Below, one piece after another: positions 30,761-44,300 of a stretch of DNA of 64,000 bases. Numbering within the stretch: the first letter of the stretch is position 1; each line of letters starts with the position of its first letter. The notes under the pieces were generated by a model, which made no database searches, was not told where the DNA came from, and worked only from the letters and a program-made list of their open reading frames with translations. The translations under genes and the position numbers were made by a program. The stretch comes from Lineus longissimus (taxonomy: Eukaryota; Nemertea; Pilidiophora; Heteronemertea; Lineidae), in NCBI RefSeq assembly GCF_910592395.1, contig NC_088311.1, positions 19,100,501 through 19,164,500 of the forward strand, in the 5' to 3' direction.

Positions 30761-31990
30761 AGGAGGAGGGTATAGACCAAGACAGCAAGCATCAGCACTT
30801 GGCCATGGTGGCAAATGAGAGGGGGCAAGGGGCATTGGCAGCCTCTAGTAGCCCACTGGTAACTGAGGATCGTAACTACAATTGGTACCCAGCTGTGTGC
30901 CACCCATTCTTGTTGATTCGTCCCAAACGCAAATATGAGAATGGAGGACAGCAGAGTGGCAGCCACCAGCAGCACCTATGCTTTTGGTCATGCGTTACCA
31001 TTGGGGCCTACCATTGCCTAATACTCCTCTCACCTACCCCCAGATGTCTAATGACACTTGCTGTGCTATGTCACAAGTCTATTCCAGGGCTATTCCAGGT
31101 CTGCCGACAGGTTGTTCCTTTGTCGGGTAGAAGTGGGAAGGACAAAGTATCTACAGTGTTGATGTGAAGGTGACCCTTTAAAGAGCACTTTCAGAGAAGG
31201 CACCAACTCAAATAAGGGGGGAGGGGGTACTCGTCCAAACATCATACATGTATCATAAATTGGGCCATATCCTGAATCTTGACAGTCAGTTGAATCTCGA
31301 CGCAAATTTTACTGGATCCCGCTAAAATATGAGGATTTCAGCTGTTTTCTGGTCCATCTCGACATCCCAAAATGGACTATCCCCCTCTAACGTGGCACAC
31401 AGGAAGGATGTTGTGCTAGTGAAGGACAAAGTAAAGCACTGTCAGTATTCTAGCATGGTCACAACCTGTACCAATTCATGAAACAAACAACTCGAGGAAA
31501 AAACTGACAAGCATCAAGATTATCAGAAACATGTTATTTATTACGTAATTTGTGTTTTCAGCCATAGTAATGAGTCTTGTTTTGTATGACTGTATCTATG
31601 ACCAGGTCAACCTAAATTGATAAAAAATCTCCAGTGCATCAGATATAGTTAATCAGACGTTATGTAATACCAACTTAGGGCGAGCTGAACCAAAATAACT
31701 CTACATACACAGTACTTTGAATGAGGCCCAGTCGCAGAAGATGGAAAATCTTTCCAGATTTTGTTGTATGCATGGCCATGAAATCAGACCTACGCTTGGC
31801 AGAAGTGATTTTGTATTTGGTAACGCATGCGCAAGAATGGCCACTGCAGTTGAGTCTGGTAGTGGCATAACTACCAAGTGCCTATGCCAAGGTATAGCAT
31901 ATACCCAAGGGCCGAATAATTTCCCTAGACTTGATGCAACCATCATAAGAAAACAGTTTTTGGGTTATCAAACTGTTGACGTCTCTGACG

Positions 31991-32075
31991 TACAGTGGAA
32001 ACTCCCTTAGCAGACACCTCTCTATTAAGAACAACCTCTCTATTAAAGACACTAGTAGAGAGAGGTTCTACTGCA
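31991..32075. mobile_element. MITE family 1, internally deleted copy
   Basis: Only 85 bp: TACAGTGGAAACTCCCTTAG, two CTCTCTATTAA blocks, ACACTAG, then AGAGAGGTTCTACTGCA. The ends are kept and the centre is lost. Confidence 0.8.
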
Positions 32076-32830
32076 CTTGTAGTGTGATTGATCTATTCAA
32101 CATGTTCAAGGTAAAACACACTGATATCAAACATTTCCTCACATTCCTGTATAATCAGATAATATTTCAAACATTGCCACGAATGGGGCAGAAATATTTG
32201 GGTTACACTAGCCAATACATTATAAAGTACAGTTGGGTAACCATCACGCATGGGTAGCCAGGTAAAAAAATGTGGAATTTTTTTCAAGCTTCTGCCAATT
32301 GTGGCATTGATTTGAAGTCCTCAATGGAGTATTTCACAAACTTTGCAACATTCATTTCATACTCGTATTACAAGGATCACTTGTAGGATGATAGTGTTGA
32401 TATTTCATGGAACAAGACTTGTCCTGGTCACTCCTCTCCTGCTAAAGGGGGCCTTCTCAAAACTAATTCTGGCAATTCTAAACTGCTTTGTGAGCCAAAG
32501 TCTTAAGGAGGGAGAGGAGACAAATATGTTAAATGTTTTTTTGCCAACAATTAAATTCTGAGATGGCCCCCTGTGCCTCCTTTGTGAGTCTTAGAATCAA
32601 GGGGGAGGAGAGAAAAATATGTTAGGGTTTTTTTGGCCAGCAGTCAAATTCTGAGGTGGCCCCCCCCTGAGCACAGATTTTGTTTTGCCCAACAAAACCC
32701 CTGCACCAGATGAACACACAAGTAATACAAGCAAGTGTGAAATTAAAATTTTGCAAGATACATGTAGCTTCTAAATGAATTAATGACAAAAGTAATTGTT
32801 CAGAAACCAATACCATGGTAGCCAGCAAGT

Positions 32831-32968
32831 ATAGTAGAACCTCCCTTATAGTGGAGACCTTTGTAAGCAGGACAGTGAATCGGAATTGTTTCTAAACAAT
32901 TTGACCTCTCCATGAAGGACAGTATTTGTCAGTCTCAAGGGTGTCCTTCATAGTGAGGTGCTACTGCA
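32831..32968. mobile_element. MITE family 1 copy, short
   Basis: Starts ATAGTAGAACCTCCCTTATA and ends GTGAGGTGCTACTGCAG, with AATTTGACCTCTCC and GTATTTGTCAGTCTCAAGGG inside. Confidence 0.8.
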
Positions 32969-33344
32969 GATATACATGTAATGTGTTCACATGAAATACC
33001 AGGAGCTTGGGACCATAGAACTAGGAAGTCAAAGTTTTTCTTTTGGCTTTACTTCTGAACAAGTTAAACTAATAAGGGGTGCACCTACTGTCTTCCCTGT
33101 ACTGGCTACAGCATATAAAGTGCAGACGACAATATGCAAGCAATGGAACCTAACTGAGCAGAGACTGTGCCTGTCTTCGATCCCTAAAATATTTATATAC
33201 CTGCGCGCTGCAGATAGCGGAAAAAAGTGCCTAATTTCACCCCTGCATCAAAAGATGCATTTGCAATGCCATCATCACCATCTTATATAAATCAGAACAA
33301 AATGCGCCCCCTATTGTGGATAAAAATACATAAACAATCCACTT

Positions 33345-33860
33345 GACACATACGATAAGACCAGTTTATATCGAGAACTAGATCAGTTATAACAAGAACT
33401 ACATATAGACCAGTTTCATCAAGGACAAGATCAATCAGATCAAATGTAACATGACCGAGATCAGTTATAACAAGAACTAGGTCAGTTATATTGAGAACCA
33501 CATCAGTTATGACATGAACTAGGCCAGTTATATTGAGAACCAGATCAGTTATAACAAGAACCAGGCCACCTATCAAATACCAGACCAGTTATAACAAGAT
33601 TCAGACCAGTTTTATCAAGGAACAGATCAAGCGGATCAGTTTTATCAAACACCAGACCAGTTATAACACGAACTAGGCCAGTTTCATCAGACACCAGATA
33701 ACTATGGTTATAACAAGAATTAGGCCATTTTTTTCAGACATCAGACCTATTATAACAAGACCTAGACCAGCTTTATCAAAGACTAGAGCAATGAGATCAG
33801 CAAGTTATAAACAAGAACTAGGCCAGTGAGTTATATCAGCTGTTTCATTATAACAATCTA
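33345..33860. repeat. Degenerate ~22-bp repeat (GACCAGTTATAACAAGAACTA)
   Basis: At least 18 variants of (A)GACCAGTTATAACAAGAA and the related CAGTTTTATCAA(G/A)GAC. Unit length varies, and reverse-strand frames show a VITDLVLNITDLV-like periodic peptide that is not a gene. Confidence 0.85.
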
Positions 33861-36800
33861 TTTTTTAAAGTATTTGATCAGTTTGGTTGTAATTTGCAAT
33901 CTGTCCTGATCACACAGGTCACATGTTACAGGCTCAGTGCACAATTAGTCCAGTGATTTTACCCATCATTCTAAAATTGTCCTGCTTCTTCTAATCCACA
34001 ATTGTGAAAGTTGACAACAATATTTTCTGGCCTTTGATAAGATTTTATGGTGCGATAGCTACTTTTAGAACAAATTGTTGATTATGTTCTCAAAATTCAA
34101 GTTAGGCAAGACCTGAACTGACTGTAAAACCTTTAATTGGAATTATACACCTCTTCAATTAAAACGTCCTGTTTTATACTTACAAAACTGAAATAGCATT
34201 CATGAATGGGAAAATTATGCTCCTCTTCAAACATCTTTAACTTTTTACAAGTATTCATAAATGGGAAAAATTATCCTCCTTCTCAAATAACTTTACTTTT
34301 TACAATAACAATAAATAATTTTAATATATACATTTATATAATTTTCTACACTTTACAGACAAACAGAATTTCTAGATTTTATAAGTGTATCCCGGCAGCA
34401 ATAGTTCTTTCTGAACAGACGGTTGAATATCCCGCTAGTCATGCACCTAAAAACATCCAAGACAATTTGCGACATCAATTTTTGAAAGTGGCTATAAAAA
34501 GTTTTGGAAAAATACACAGAGTTTTCTGACCCTAATCATATACGTCAAACCCCCTTGATTTCTTAACTCAGTATTTCTTGGGAAATTTCAAGAGAAGATC
34601 GAGTTTTAACTCGACATCAGCAACAAAAGCGGATTTTACAGTATCTTGTGATAATCAATGCCTTGTGTTTTTCATAATACCGTAAATCATGAAATGATTG
34701 CAAAGCTAAAAGTTTGCCATTTTGCACACTTTCAACTAGCGTTTCCAGATAACGCATTTGAAGCTGCAGGTTGATTGTGAATTATGCAATACAGCTGAAA
34801 TTTTCGGGTGCTTTAAGGATGCGTATGACGTCACATTTGCAAAAATCACAAGAAAAAGAAAAAAAAAACAATAAAATAAAATGTGTGCAAAAATTTCATA
34901 GTTTACAATAGATAATTATTTTTAATCAAATGTTTGACAATGTTGATAAGAAGTTGACTTCACATGTCGCAAAAAAATTGCACTTGGTGGAAAGCGTCAA
35001 TGCTAATTACTATCTATACCTTACTGAAATTGACAGACATTCTGCACAATCCGTGATGATTCAGAAATTTGACCAAAGTTCAGGAGTACCAACAACTTTA
35101 CGGAAAACCTTCAGAAGCTAAGAGGAAAGCTGCAGTTGAAATACTGAAAAGGGGTGCTACTTTTGCGACAGAATAAAAATCAAATTAAAAACTTCAGTGC
35201 CCCATAGTCAGAGCTCGACAGTTTCGCTTTATTCATTGCATAAAGTTAGTAAACCAGTCACATGCGTTCAAACTCTTCTGATTAAGGTGCCTCAACAATG
35301 CTAAATCGAAAAAAAGCTAATTTCTCTCCCCAATTTGAGAACTCTTGTAAATAAAGTGACTGAATATAAACTGGTGCAAGAATTATATACAGGTACATGT
35401 ACATGTACATGTATTATGACCAATCTTAGGATGATTTGATTGTGACGTTTACACGACACGAAAACAAGCGACATCACATTCACATCAGATAACAAAGTTC
35501 TGTCAGGTGTATGTAGATGGCGCACATAACTTAATCAAGATTCTATCCAGACATTTTTCATACCAACCAAATTGCTCGAATGTGGATGCGGTTCAGTTTG
35601 CAATGGGTAAAAGCAGTCCCAGCCGATCCAATGCCTTTTTGTCATCACATTAAATCATTGCACATATGCTTGTGCAGTTCCAACAATGAGAAGCGCCTCA
35701 TTTTGGGGGAAACAGGAGTACCAGATTCAATTTAGATTAATTTTATTCGGTGTTGTGTGGATGCTGGTCCATTGGCAGTGGTTTTTATAATCTGGATGCC
35801 CTGTGAATATAATGTCACTTTTTGTGTCGTGTTAACGACGCTGTATGGTTGACTCGCAACATACATGTATAATGGAAGAGAACGTCTTAAACTTAAACGG
35901 ATATTTTCCCAATTTACTCATGGCTGCAAGATGAGGACGTAAGCTTAATACAAGTACGACCTACAGACCCGTACTGATTGCCACTGTGACCAAGATTTTT
36001 TTACTAGCATTATACAAGTATTGGTTCATATGAATTTTACTACACTGAGAAATTAAACATTTCACACTTTTCATTCGAGACAATGAAAAATAATCTCAAC
36101 GCACATATTTTCAAATTAGTGTTGATTTAAGAGTTCATACGCGATGGGAAGTACAAGTATATATATTGGCTGCATTTGTTTCGGCCAAAAACATATTCAA
36201 AGGAATACAGGTATGGTAGCTTCCTGGGGAGGGGGGTAGAAACTTCACACAGTATCTCACACAACCCCCTCCTTATCATTTAATGTGGTAAAAAGTAATA
36301 TAATGTCTCCGATCAGATCAAATGGTTATTTGAAATAGCATTCTTGAAAATACCCATATGGTCTTATTGGAGTTATGGGTTATCTGAACTTTCATCGATA
36401 TATCTGTGATAACATGTAGCACGATCCTCATCAACACTGAGATAGTTTCAAACAGATGTGGAATCAGATCCTTTAAACATTTGTTTGACATACATACTGT
36501 AAAACCAACAAATTTTTGCGGGCATGTGATTTTTGCAGATCTCATAAATAAATAAGATATGCAATAACAAAAATTGATGCAAAAAGTTTTTTTTATTGAA
36601 CAAACCGAAAGAAATTTGAAGTCATAATCAGTCAAACTAAAATTCAAAAAAATTCTACTTTCCAAAAATTTCGCAAATTGCAGAAATTAAAAGGCACAAA
36701 CATTTGTGGTTTACAGTACGAAGAATTGGGATAAAAGAACAGAATAAATATCATTGATCTATCTATTCATAGTCTACCTTTCAATTCTGGAAGAATAAGA

Positions 36801-37070
36801 GGTCACGTGGCATCTTAAAATTTAGTGTAAAATCTCAGATAAATTTCAAGCAGGCACGACAGATTTTTTGTCCAGGAATTAATAGTATAGAAATCGAATT
36901 AATTTAAGCACATTAAGACAATACAAAACATTTATGCAAAAGTTCCACAAAGGGCCAGAAGAACTGTTGATACTCAATCGATTACGACCTTGGGATTAGG
37001 GTACATGTAGATTAATATCATATTGATAATCAGGAAAGTTATGAGGCTCTCTTTAAAGGGAGTCATCGCA
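33861..37070. other. Intergenic, no gene recognised
   Basis: AT-rich. A (TACATG)n tract lies at about 35393-35413. No conserved reading frame or RNA gene could be supported. Confidence 0.5.
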
Positions 37071-37074
37071 GGCT

Positions 37075-37310
37075 GGTAAAGGTATTGGTTTTTTCTTGCA
37101 ACACAATAGAAACAAGGCCCTCCCATAACACTGTTGGAGGGGTACAATCGGATAAAATAATAAATGCGGGCCTTACACCCCTCAAAATGAACTCATCTTT
37201 TGTATGTTTCTTCTAAACACGTATTTTTCTCAGGCAAACCGATACCTTTAGCCGCTGTGTTCAAGTCCCCACCAATTATGTCCTGGGAATCATGCATGGA
37301 GTCTGGCATT
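37075..37310 (-). repeat. Dispersed repeat, inverted partner of 16790-17010
   Basis: GGTAAAGGTATTGG, GCAACACAATAGAAACAAGG, CCTCCCATAACACTGTTGGA and GGGTACAATCGGAT are the reverse complement of blocks at 16.8-17.0 kb. Confidence 0.75.
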
Positions 37311-37378
37311 AAACCTCAGAGAAGTTGTTGGATTATGCCGTCTCCAATCAAAACGAGTTCAAGATATTTTGTACAATA

Positions 37379-37560
37379 TACAGTAGAACCTCCCTTAGTG
37401 GACACCGCATTATTAAGGACACCCTCTCTATTAAGGATACTAGTTTTGGTCCCAAATTGTTTTTTCCATTCAATTTGACCTCTGTAATCAGGACACCTCT
37501 CTATTATGGATAGCACTTGTCAGTCCTGAGGGTGTCCGCAATAGAGAAGTTCTACTGTAC
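37379..37560. mobile_element. MITE family 1 copy
   Basis: TACAGTAGAACCTCCCTTAG to AGAGAAGTTCTACTGTA. It has the full interior, with TAGTTTTGGTCCCAAATTG and AGCACTTGTCAGTCCTGAGG. It lies about 130 bases downstream of the syd-1 stop. Confidence 0.88.
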
Positions 37561-37685
37561 AAGATATCTAGGCCAGCAACAATTCTAATGAGACCTGGTT
37601 TGATCACATAATGCTTGTATAATAGACATACTGGTATCAAAGCTCGTTTAATGATCAATCTAATTAACTTAACAGCACCGTTGTT

Positions 37686-38392
37686 TCAAGATGGTGGTTT
37701 CGAATGTTCGCTGGATTTACGATGACCAGATGAACTATGAGGTCGCGGCGGCTGAGATGAACTCCGGTGATATGGCGGGCGTGGATGGTCGTGACCTAAT
37801 TCACGTGATTCACGTGGACTACGCGAATCACCTGGCGACCGACTCTCCCGCTCACTAAAGTAATGTTCACGGTCGCTATAATGTGATTCAGGGCGCCGCC
37901 GGTCTTCGCCATGACGACCGTCCACTTGGCGCCGCATGTGACTTTCCCGGTCACTCAAATGCCCGTCCGGATCAGGGCGTGTTCTAGTGTCCCTATCACT
38001 GTATTGCCCCTCTGGCTCGTGCCGCATCCTGAGCTCTCGCTCCGTCAAATGCCGATCTAACTCCGCCTTTAAACGTAATTGCTGCTCGCTCAACTCACGC
38101 TGAAGCTCTGCTTGGCGCGCGTAGTGTCCCTCTTGCCGCGCCTGATGCTGCTGCCTAGCACGTTCCAATTCCCGGTCCCGTCGGGGACGCACCTCCGCGT
38201 ATAACGGTTCCGAGTGTTGCCGCACGTGATGCCGGTCAGCGTAAATGACTTCCTGTTTTGAGGCATAGGTGGCGTGTTGATCTGGAAGCTTGCTGGAATG
38301 TTTTGGACTTGAGTGATGTTGTGGCGAGCCTCCCCTCTCCTGCTCCCCGGCACGATCGACTGATTGACTCCGCTGGTATTGGCGCTGATTCT
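37686..38392 (-). CDS. syd-1: syd-1 terminal exon: charged low-complexity tail and stop
   Basis: Acceptor GCTCTTCCAG leaves AG to complete a Glu codon in the right phase. Encodes 234 residues: ENQRQYQRSQSVDRAGEQER, a His/Ser stretch, a probable coiled coil (ELERARQQHQARQEG...LQRELSEQQLRLKAELDRHL), then a tail with repeated SDR(D/E) motifs (YSDRDTRTR, LSDRESHMR, YSDREHYFSERES), SPRESRE and a His/Pro/Ser end, stop TGA at 37688-37686. No homologue is known to me for the tail itself. Confidence 0.85.
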
Positions 38393-41300
38393 CTGGAAGA
38401 GCAATGTTTACGAAGAATGAGTGATCAAAGTATGGATTAGGTTTCCATATTACGGGTAATAATTCCCAGGGGTGACTGCAAAAAAAGGGACATGCACATC
38501 GTCATCCGTGTCCATGAAGATATTTTTTTGAAGCAATCTAAAATCTGCAGGGAGCAGATTAAATCTACACTCCTTAAGGGGTACGCCATTCATAAGTCAT
38601 AATAGTGGGTCAGGAAAATAGAAATGCATTTATACACAATGCCGTAATGTAGTTATTATGCATGCAACTTGGCTGAAACTTGGCATATATAGCATGTATA
38701 GTAACTGTACGTCTGTCTACAGAACAGCAATGTTGAAATTTATGTTCAGTACGTTTTTATGCAATAGAAAATGTTCAAATTCAATCACAAATTAAAAATT
38801 TAAATTTTTTAACGCGAATCGGGCCTTTAAAGGAGGAGTGCTTGAAGCACAGCCAGCACTTTAGAGTGAATGTCTTCTGTACATGAGCTTTGTAATTATC
38901 ATAGTGCTGGCCCAGCAATATTGAGCGACTCCTCCTTTAACTAAACCTCGACTGATGTGGTAAAATGCATAAAGTGATAGCAGCACCAATATCGGTCTGC
39001 AGCCTCCCCTTCAGGGCCTCAACACCCCATCAGTTCGTGGAATGGTCGGCTGCACTAAGTGAGAGTGGATGCCAATAGCTGAGGGCACGGTTTTCTCGAC
39101 GACATCCAGGTTTTGGAGAAAGATTCCGGGGATCGGTGTCTCAATCAACTCGTGGCTTGGCAGAATTCCTATCACCGATGCATAGTTTTGAATGGCATTT
39201 CCTTGTTTTTTGGCATGACCTTTTCAAAGATTTTCCTAATCAGTTACAGTAAACCAGATTATTTTTCACTTTTTCGTATTTTTTATGATAGGGGACAAAA
39301 TGTCAATGTCACGTAGCTGACAGTCACCACTTGGATTTGATTACTGGAGGTAATACTTGTATACAGTATGCTCAAGTCGTCAGCCTGATCGGGGACATGC
39401 TTTCATGTACTGATGGTTGCTCATTACTACACGCTAATAAACTGGTCTGAATACTTGTATACAGTATGCTCAAGTCGTCAGCCTGATCAGGGACATGCTT
39501 TCATGTACTGATGGTTGCTCATTACTACACGCTAATAAACTGGTCTGAATACTTGTATACAGTATGCTCAAGTCGTCAGCCTGATCGGGGACATGCTTTC
39601 ATGTACTGATGGTTGTTCATTACTACACGCTAATAAACTGGTCTGAATACTTGTATACAGTATGCTCAAGTCGTCAGCCTGATCAGGGACATGCTTTCAT
39701 GCACTGATGGTTGCTCATTACTACACGCTAATAAACTGGTCTGAATACTTGTATACAGTATGCTCAAGTCGTCAGCCTGATCAGGGACATGCTTTCATGT
39801 ACTGATGGTCGCTCATTACTACACGCTAATAAACTGGTCTGAATACTTGTATACAGTATGCTCAAGTCGTCAGCCTGATCAGGGACATGCTTTCATGCAC
39901 TGATGGTTGCTCATTACTACACGCTAATAAACTGGTCTGAATACTTGTATACAGTATGCTCAAGTCGTCAGCCTGATCAGGGACATGCTTTCATGTACTG
40001 ATGGTCGCTCATTACTACACGCTAATAAACTGGTCTGAATACTTGTATACAGTATGCTCAAGTCGTCAGCCTGATCAGGGACATGCTTTCATGCACTGAT
40101 GGTTGCTCATTACTACACGCTAATAAACTGGTCTGAATACTTGTATACAGTATGCTCAAGTTGTCAGCCTGATCAGGGACATGCTTTCATGTACTGATGG
40201 TTGCTCATTACTACACGCTAATAAACTGGTCTGAATACTTGTATACAGTATGCTCAAGTTGTCAGCCTGATCAGGGACATGCTTTCATGCACTGATGGTT
40301 GCTCATTACTACACGCTAATAAACTGGTCTGAATACTTGTATACAGTATGCTCAAGTCGTCAGCCTGATCAGGGACATGCTTTCATGTACTGATGGTTGC
40401 TCATTACTACACGCTAATAAACTGGTCTGAATACTTGTATACAGTATGCTCAAGTCGTCAGCCTGATCAGGGACATGCTTTCATGTACTGATGGTTGCTC
40501 ATTACTACACGCTGATAAACTGGTCTGCGGCCGCCATGAATTATTCCGATAGAGTTTCCTTTGGGAAATATACATATCATATTGGTGAGTGTATGGTCTA
40601 GAGTCCATGGAAGGTCTCCGTTCTCCGTTCAAGGCTCACTCCATCAGTTTTAAGTTTGAAAATTGAACTTGAATTTGAACATTTTCAGTGGTTTGCCTAG
40701 TTCTGCCAATAACAGCAAGTTATCTTTGGTGCCAGCAATGGCGGAGGTCATTTTCATGGAAACGACCACCAAAGTAAACAAACAGCGTAACTCTTTAAAG
40801 GCCCACAGCGTTCGTTGAATACTTGAAATTTGTAACTAAATTTGAAAATAGTGTAAATACTAAATACGTACTGGATATAAATGTCGACAATGCTATAGTG
40901 TCGACAGATATGAAAATACTAAATTTAGCAAGTTTCAGCGAATTCATATGCATGATAACTGTACTACTACATTGTAGATATCTGTAACTGCGTTTCTATT
41001 TTCCTGGCCCACCAGTAATTACGAACGGCGTACCCCTTTAAGCAAGAAACCACGGCATTTGTCTAGTAAAAGTTAAGCAAACAAGAGATTTTTGTTGTTG
41101 CGACCTGCGATAATTGATGATTTGTTAAGTTTCATTAGCTCAAATTAAAGGGTTGAAAAAAATTGTTAAGAGGGGCAGGATTGGGTTGGGTGAGCAGGAA
41201 AAAACATCTTATTGCCATCTTGTGACTGCTTCTAGATTTATCCATCAAGTTAAAACTAGTTCACCAAAAGCATTTTTATTTCCTATTGTAATGAAAGGAT

Positions 41301-44300
41301 TTTGATTTTTGACAGATTTACTTCCAAAGGTACTAGACTACATCTATCAGACCCACACTACATTCAAAATTTCTTTTCTACTGCTAGCTGATAGCCCCCA
41401 ACTAAAATCTCACAAGCAAGGGTAATATCATCACCTAGGGGCCAAGCAACAATGAGCATGCCAAAAGCAAGTCAATTTGGAATGTAAGATTGGGAGAATT
41501 TACAAGTCAAAGCAGAATGCCAGTTTTATTTGTGGATTGCCATTGGTGAGATATCTCTTGTAGCAGAATCTTAGACAGTGTCTCAACCTTTTGTCATTTG
41601 GGGTTGACAGCAGACCCAGCACCAAAGAATTAATCTTTGCCAATCAGAATGATCTTTTGACCACAAAGTTACCATATAAATGCCAGATAGGGACCCCCTT
41701 TCCTCCTCCCTCTTTCAACATGCTCAACATGAGGTAGGTACCCCATTACCAAGCCAAGTATCCCATCACCAGGCCATTGACACTTATAAGACGCATTAAA
41801 AAGAAAGGACAACCATTCCAGTCAGGACAACCATTCCAGTCACCTTGTGCAAAACATTTATAATTCGAAGCAGCGTAGTAACACAAGATGGCATAAACAC
41901 CTTGGAGAATGAAGTCTCCCACATGCTGTGGAACAGCCAACATCCCATGGCAGTCCAAGTCACAATTGACATCCTCTCTAAACGCACGCACAAGTTGCGC
42001 GTCAGTGGGCAAGTGACACGCTTATCGCTCTCTGTTTCACGAAGATTGCACATATATATCATGCATGACAGTAACAAGCTACTCGCGCCAATGTCAATTG
42101 TGATATGGACTGTACACTGTGGGCAGCAACTTGAAGGTTATCAAACTTTCAGAGTTGGCTATACGGGCAGCATCAGATGTTTATTGGCAAAGATAATTCT
42201 CCATGGTGATGAAGGTAAAAGCTAAGAGGGAAACCCAAGTCAGGGAAGTTGCAGGAATGACAGGCTGGGGGGATTTGAGGGAAGGACACTTTTGCTCCTA
42301 TAGCAAGGCGCACTTGCTGCGATTTTTGTCGCAGGACTCAAGCAACAAAAGTTGTGCAATGAAAATTGCAGTGGATGCAGTACACTGCAGCCGAATTTTT
42401 GTTTAGTGTGCAACAAAAATTGCAGGTATCAAACAGAAACTGCTGCCAATGTAACATCAGGTTACGTCCCTTGTTAAAAATTGCAGCTACGCACACACGC
42501 TTTTTGCAACAAAAATTGCAGGTGTCTTTGTTGAAGGTTCTGCGCCGGGGTATAGGGCATGCACTGAAGGATTTCATATTCAAAAGAGAGCAGTAGACTG
42601 CAGTCAAGGGCAAAACAAATGGATATCTGATACTGTAAACCACCAAATTTGTGTACCTTTTTATTTCTGAGATTCTCAAAAATTTCTAAAAAAAGCTAAC
42701 TTTTACAATTTTTATTTTCACAGACAACAAAATTTCTTTCTCTACATGAAAAAAATTGTGATTTTCATTTTTGAGATATTGTGTAAATTAAATGCTCAAA
42801 TTTGGCGGTTTAGAATAAGTATAAGTTGAGGGAATTTGAAGAGGTAAGCAACAGGATAGAATTGTATAAATTGATCATCAACAATGCATTCACTATCAAT
42901 CAGGCCTAAACAGAAAGAAGTATAACACAATTTAACGTCTGCCCAAGTGATTCTTGTGTTCAGAAAAATTCCCCAATGGGGAGTTCTTGTGTCATACCTA
43001 GCTTGCCCACGAGATGAATTTTAGCTCTCTCTATCTTTTCCTCAGCCCATGTTATTGCTGAAATCAACCTGGGCAGGCAACAAGCTAATACATGGCAGGC
43101 AAGATACCACAGCTACCTGATCTGGTGACCATAGAAACCAGCTATAATTCCCATAGCAACCAGTTTCCATAGCAACCAGATCAAGTCACCATAGCAACCA
43201 GATAACATTCCCATAGCAACCAGAGCAGCTCCTAGTAGCAAAGTTGTTCCTTAACTTACCTTGCTCAAAAGGTTTTAAATTATAGGAGTCTAGATATTTG
43301 GGGAAATGCCACCTAAAAGGAACAATCAAAAACACTCTTTTTGTAGCCAATTTTTAGCAGATGAAATCAGGCAACGAAACCAGTATGGAAATAAATTAAA
43401 AATTCAACAAAATGTTTTAAGAGCCTTCTGCGCAAATTCAACTATTTTATACAAATTTTAGATTGCAGAATATTTTTCAAAACTATCTATGCAATAAGAG
43501 GTCTACACAGTGAAGATGTATTACTATCAGCAGTTTTCCTTGTCAAATTTAACTCTAAAATAGTATTTTATACTGATGGACAGGTGAATAGAATTTCAAA
43601 TGCATTAGTCGTGTCACCCTGTGGTCATAGGACACACTTTTCCTTAACCAAGCAATTTTTATACAGTAGTAGTCCCTTTAACTAAATTCATAAGTAGTTT
43701 GGTTTTGTTTGAAGTAGTAATTTGGGTGTACTTTTAAAGAACTTTTATATACTCTAAATTCTTTTTTATAGTATAAAATGATTCAGAGGCATAAAGCGCA
43801 CCTTTTACAAGATACACTGCATTAGTCACAGCTTCGAAAGCCGATTGATTCATCACCCAGCAACAAGTCTTGTGTAATCCCCAGACCAATTATTTTTGTT
43901 GAGGCATGAAATAAATATTTTGCACCAACCTTATAGACATGAGAACAGAGTATTAGTATTTGTATTTGTAATCCACAAACAATTTATTCATGTTAAAACA
44001 TAATGTCAGAGGCATATTTTGCAATGACCTTATAAACATGAGAAGAGACCTACTATTTGTATCAATTTTTTCTGATGAGAATATGATATGTGTAAGCAAG
44101 CATATATGAATAATATTTACAAGGATGTTTATTAAATCTGTCTACAGAATACAATGTGCTCAGTTTTGTCAATTCCCAACTCCTAACAATACATTTCCTA
44201 AACCCTGCTATCAAGTAATTCCATTCGGAATAGTCTAGAAGTAAAGTAATTGGACAAAGTTAAGAAGTTTTTAAATGAACTCATCATTTTATAAAACTTT

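Larger units (their letters stand above)
30761..33340. other. Intergenic region with two MITEs
   Basis: Contains MITE family 1 copies at 31991-32075 and 32831-32968. The frames at 30751-31167 and 31717-32010 have no recognisable protein features. Two related CTGAGATGGCCCCC / CTGAGGTGGCCCCC segments near 32560 and 32650 form a weak direct repeat. Confidence 0.5.

Noticed and set aside
30751-31167. 138-codon frame beside the satellite
   Set aside because: No recognisable motif, low-complexity start and no splice or promoter support.
34930-35121. 63-codon frame MFDNVDKKLTSHVAKK
   Set aside because: Short, without conserved features or splice context.
39351-40526. Possible CRISPR-like array
   Set aside because: The 98-bp units are contiguous with no variable spacers, and the genome is eukaryotic.
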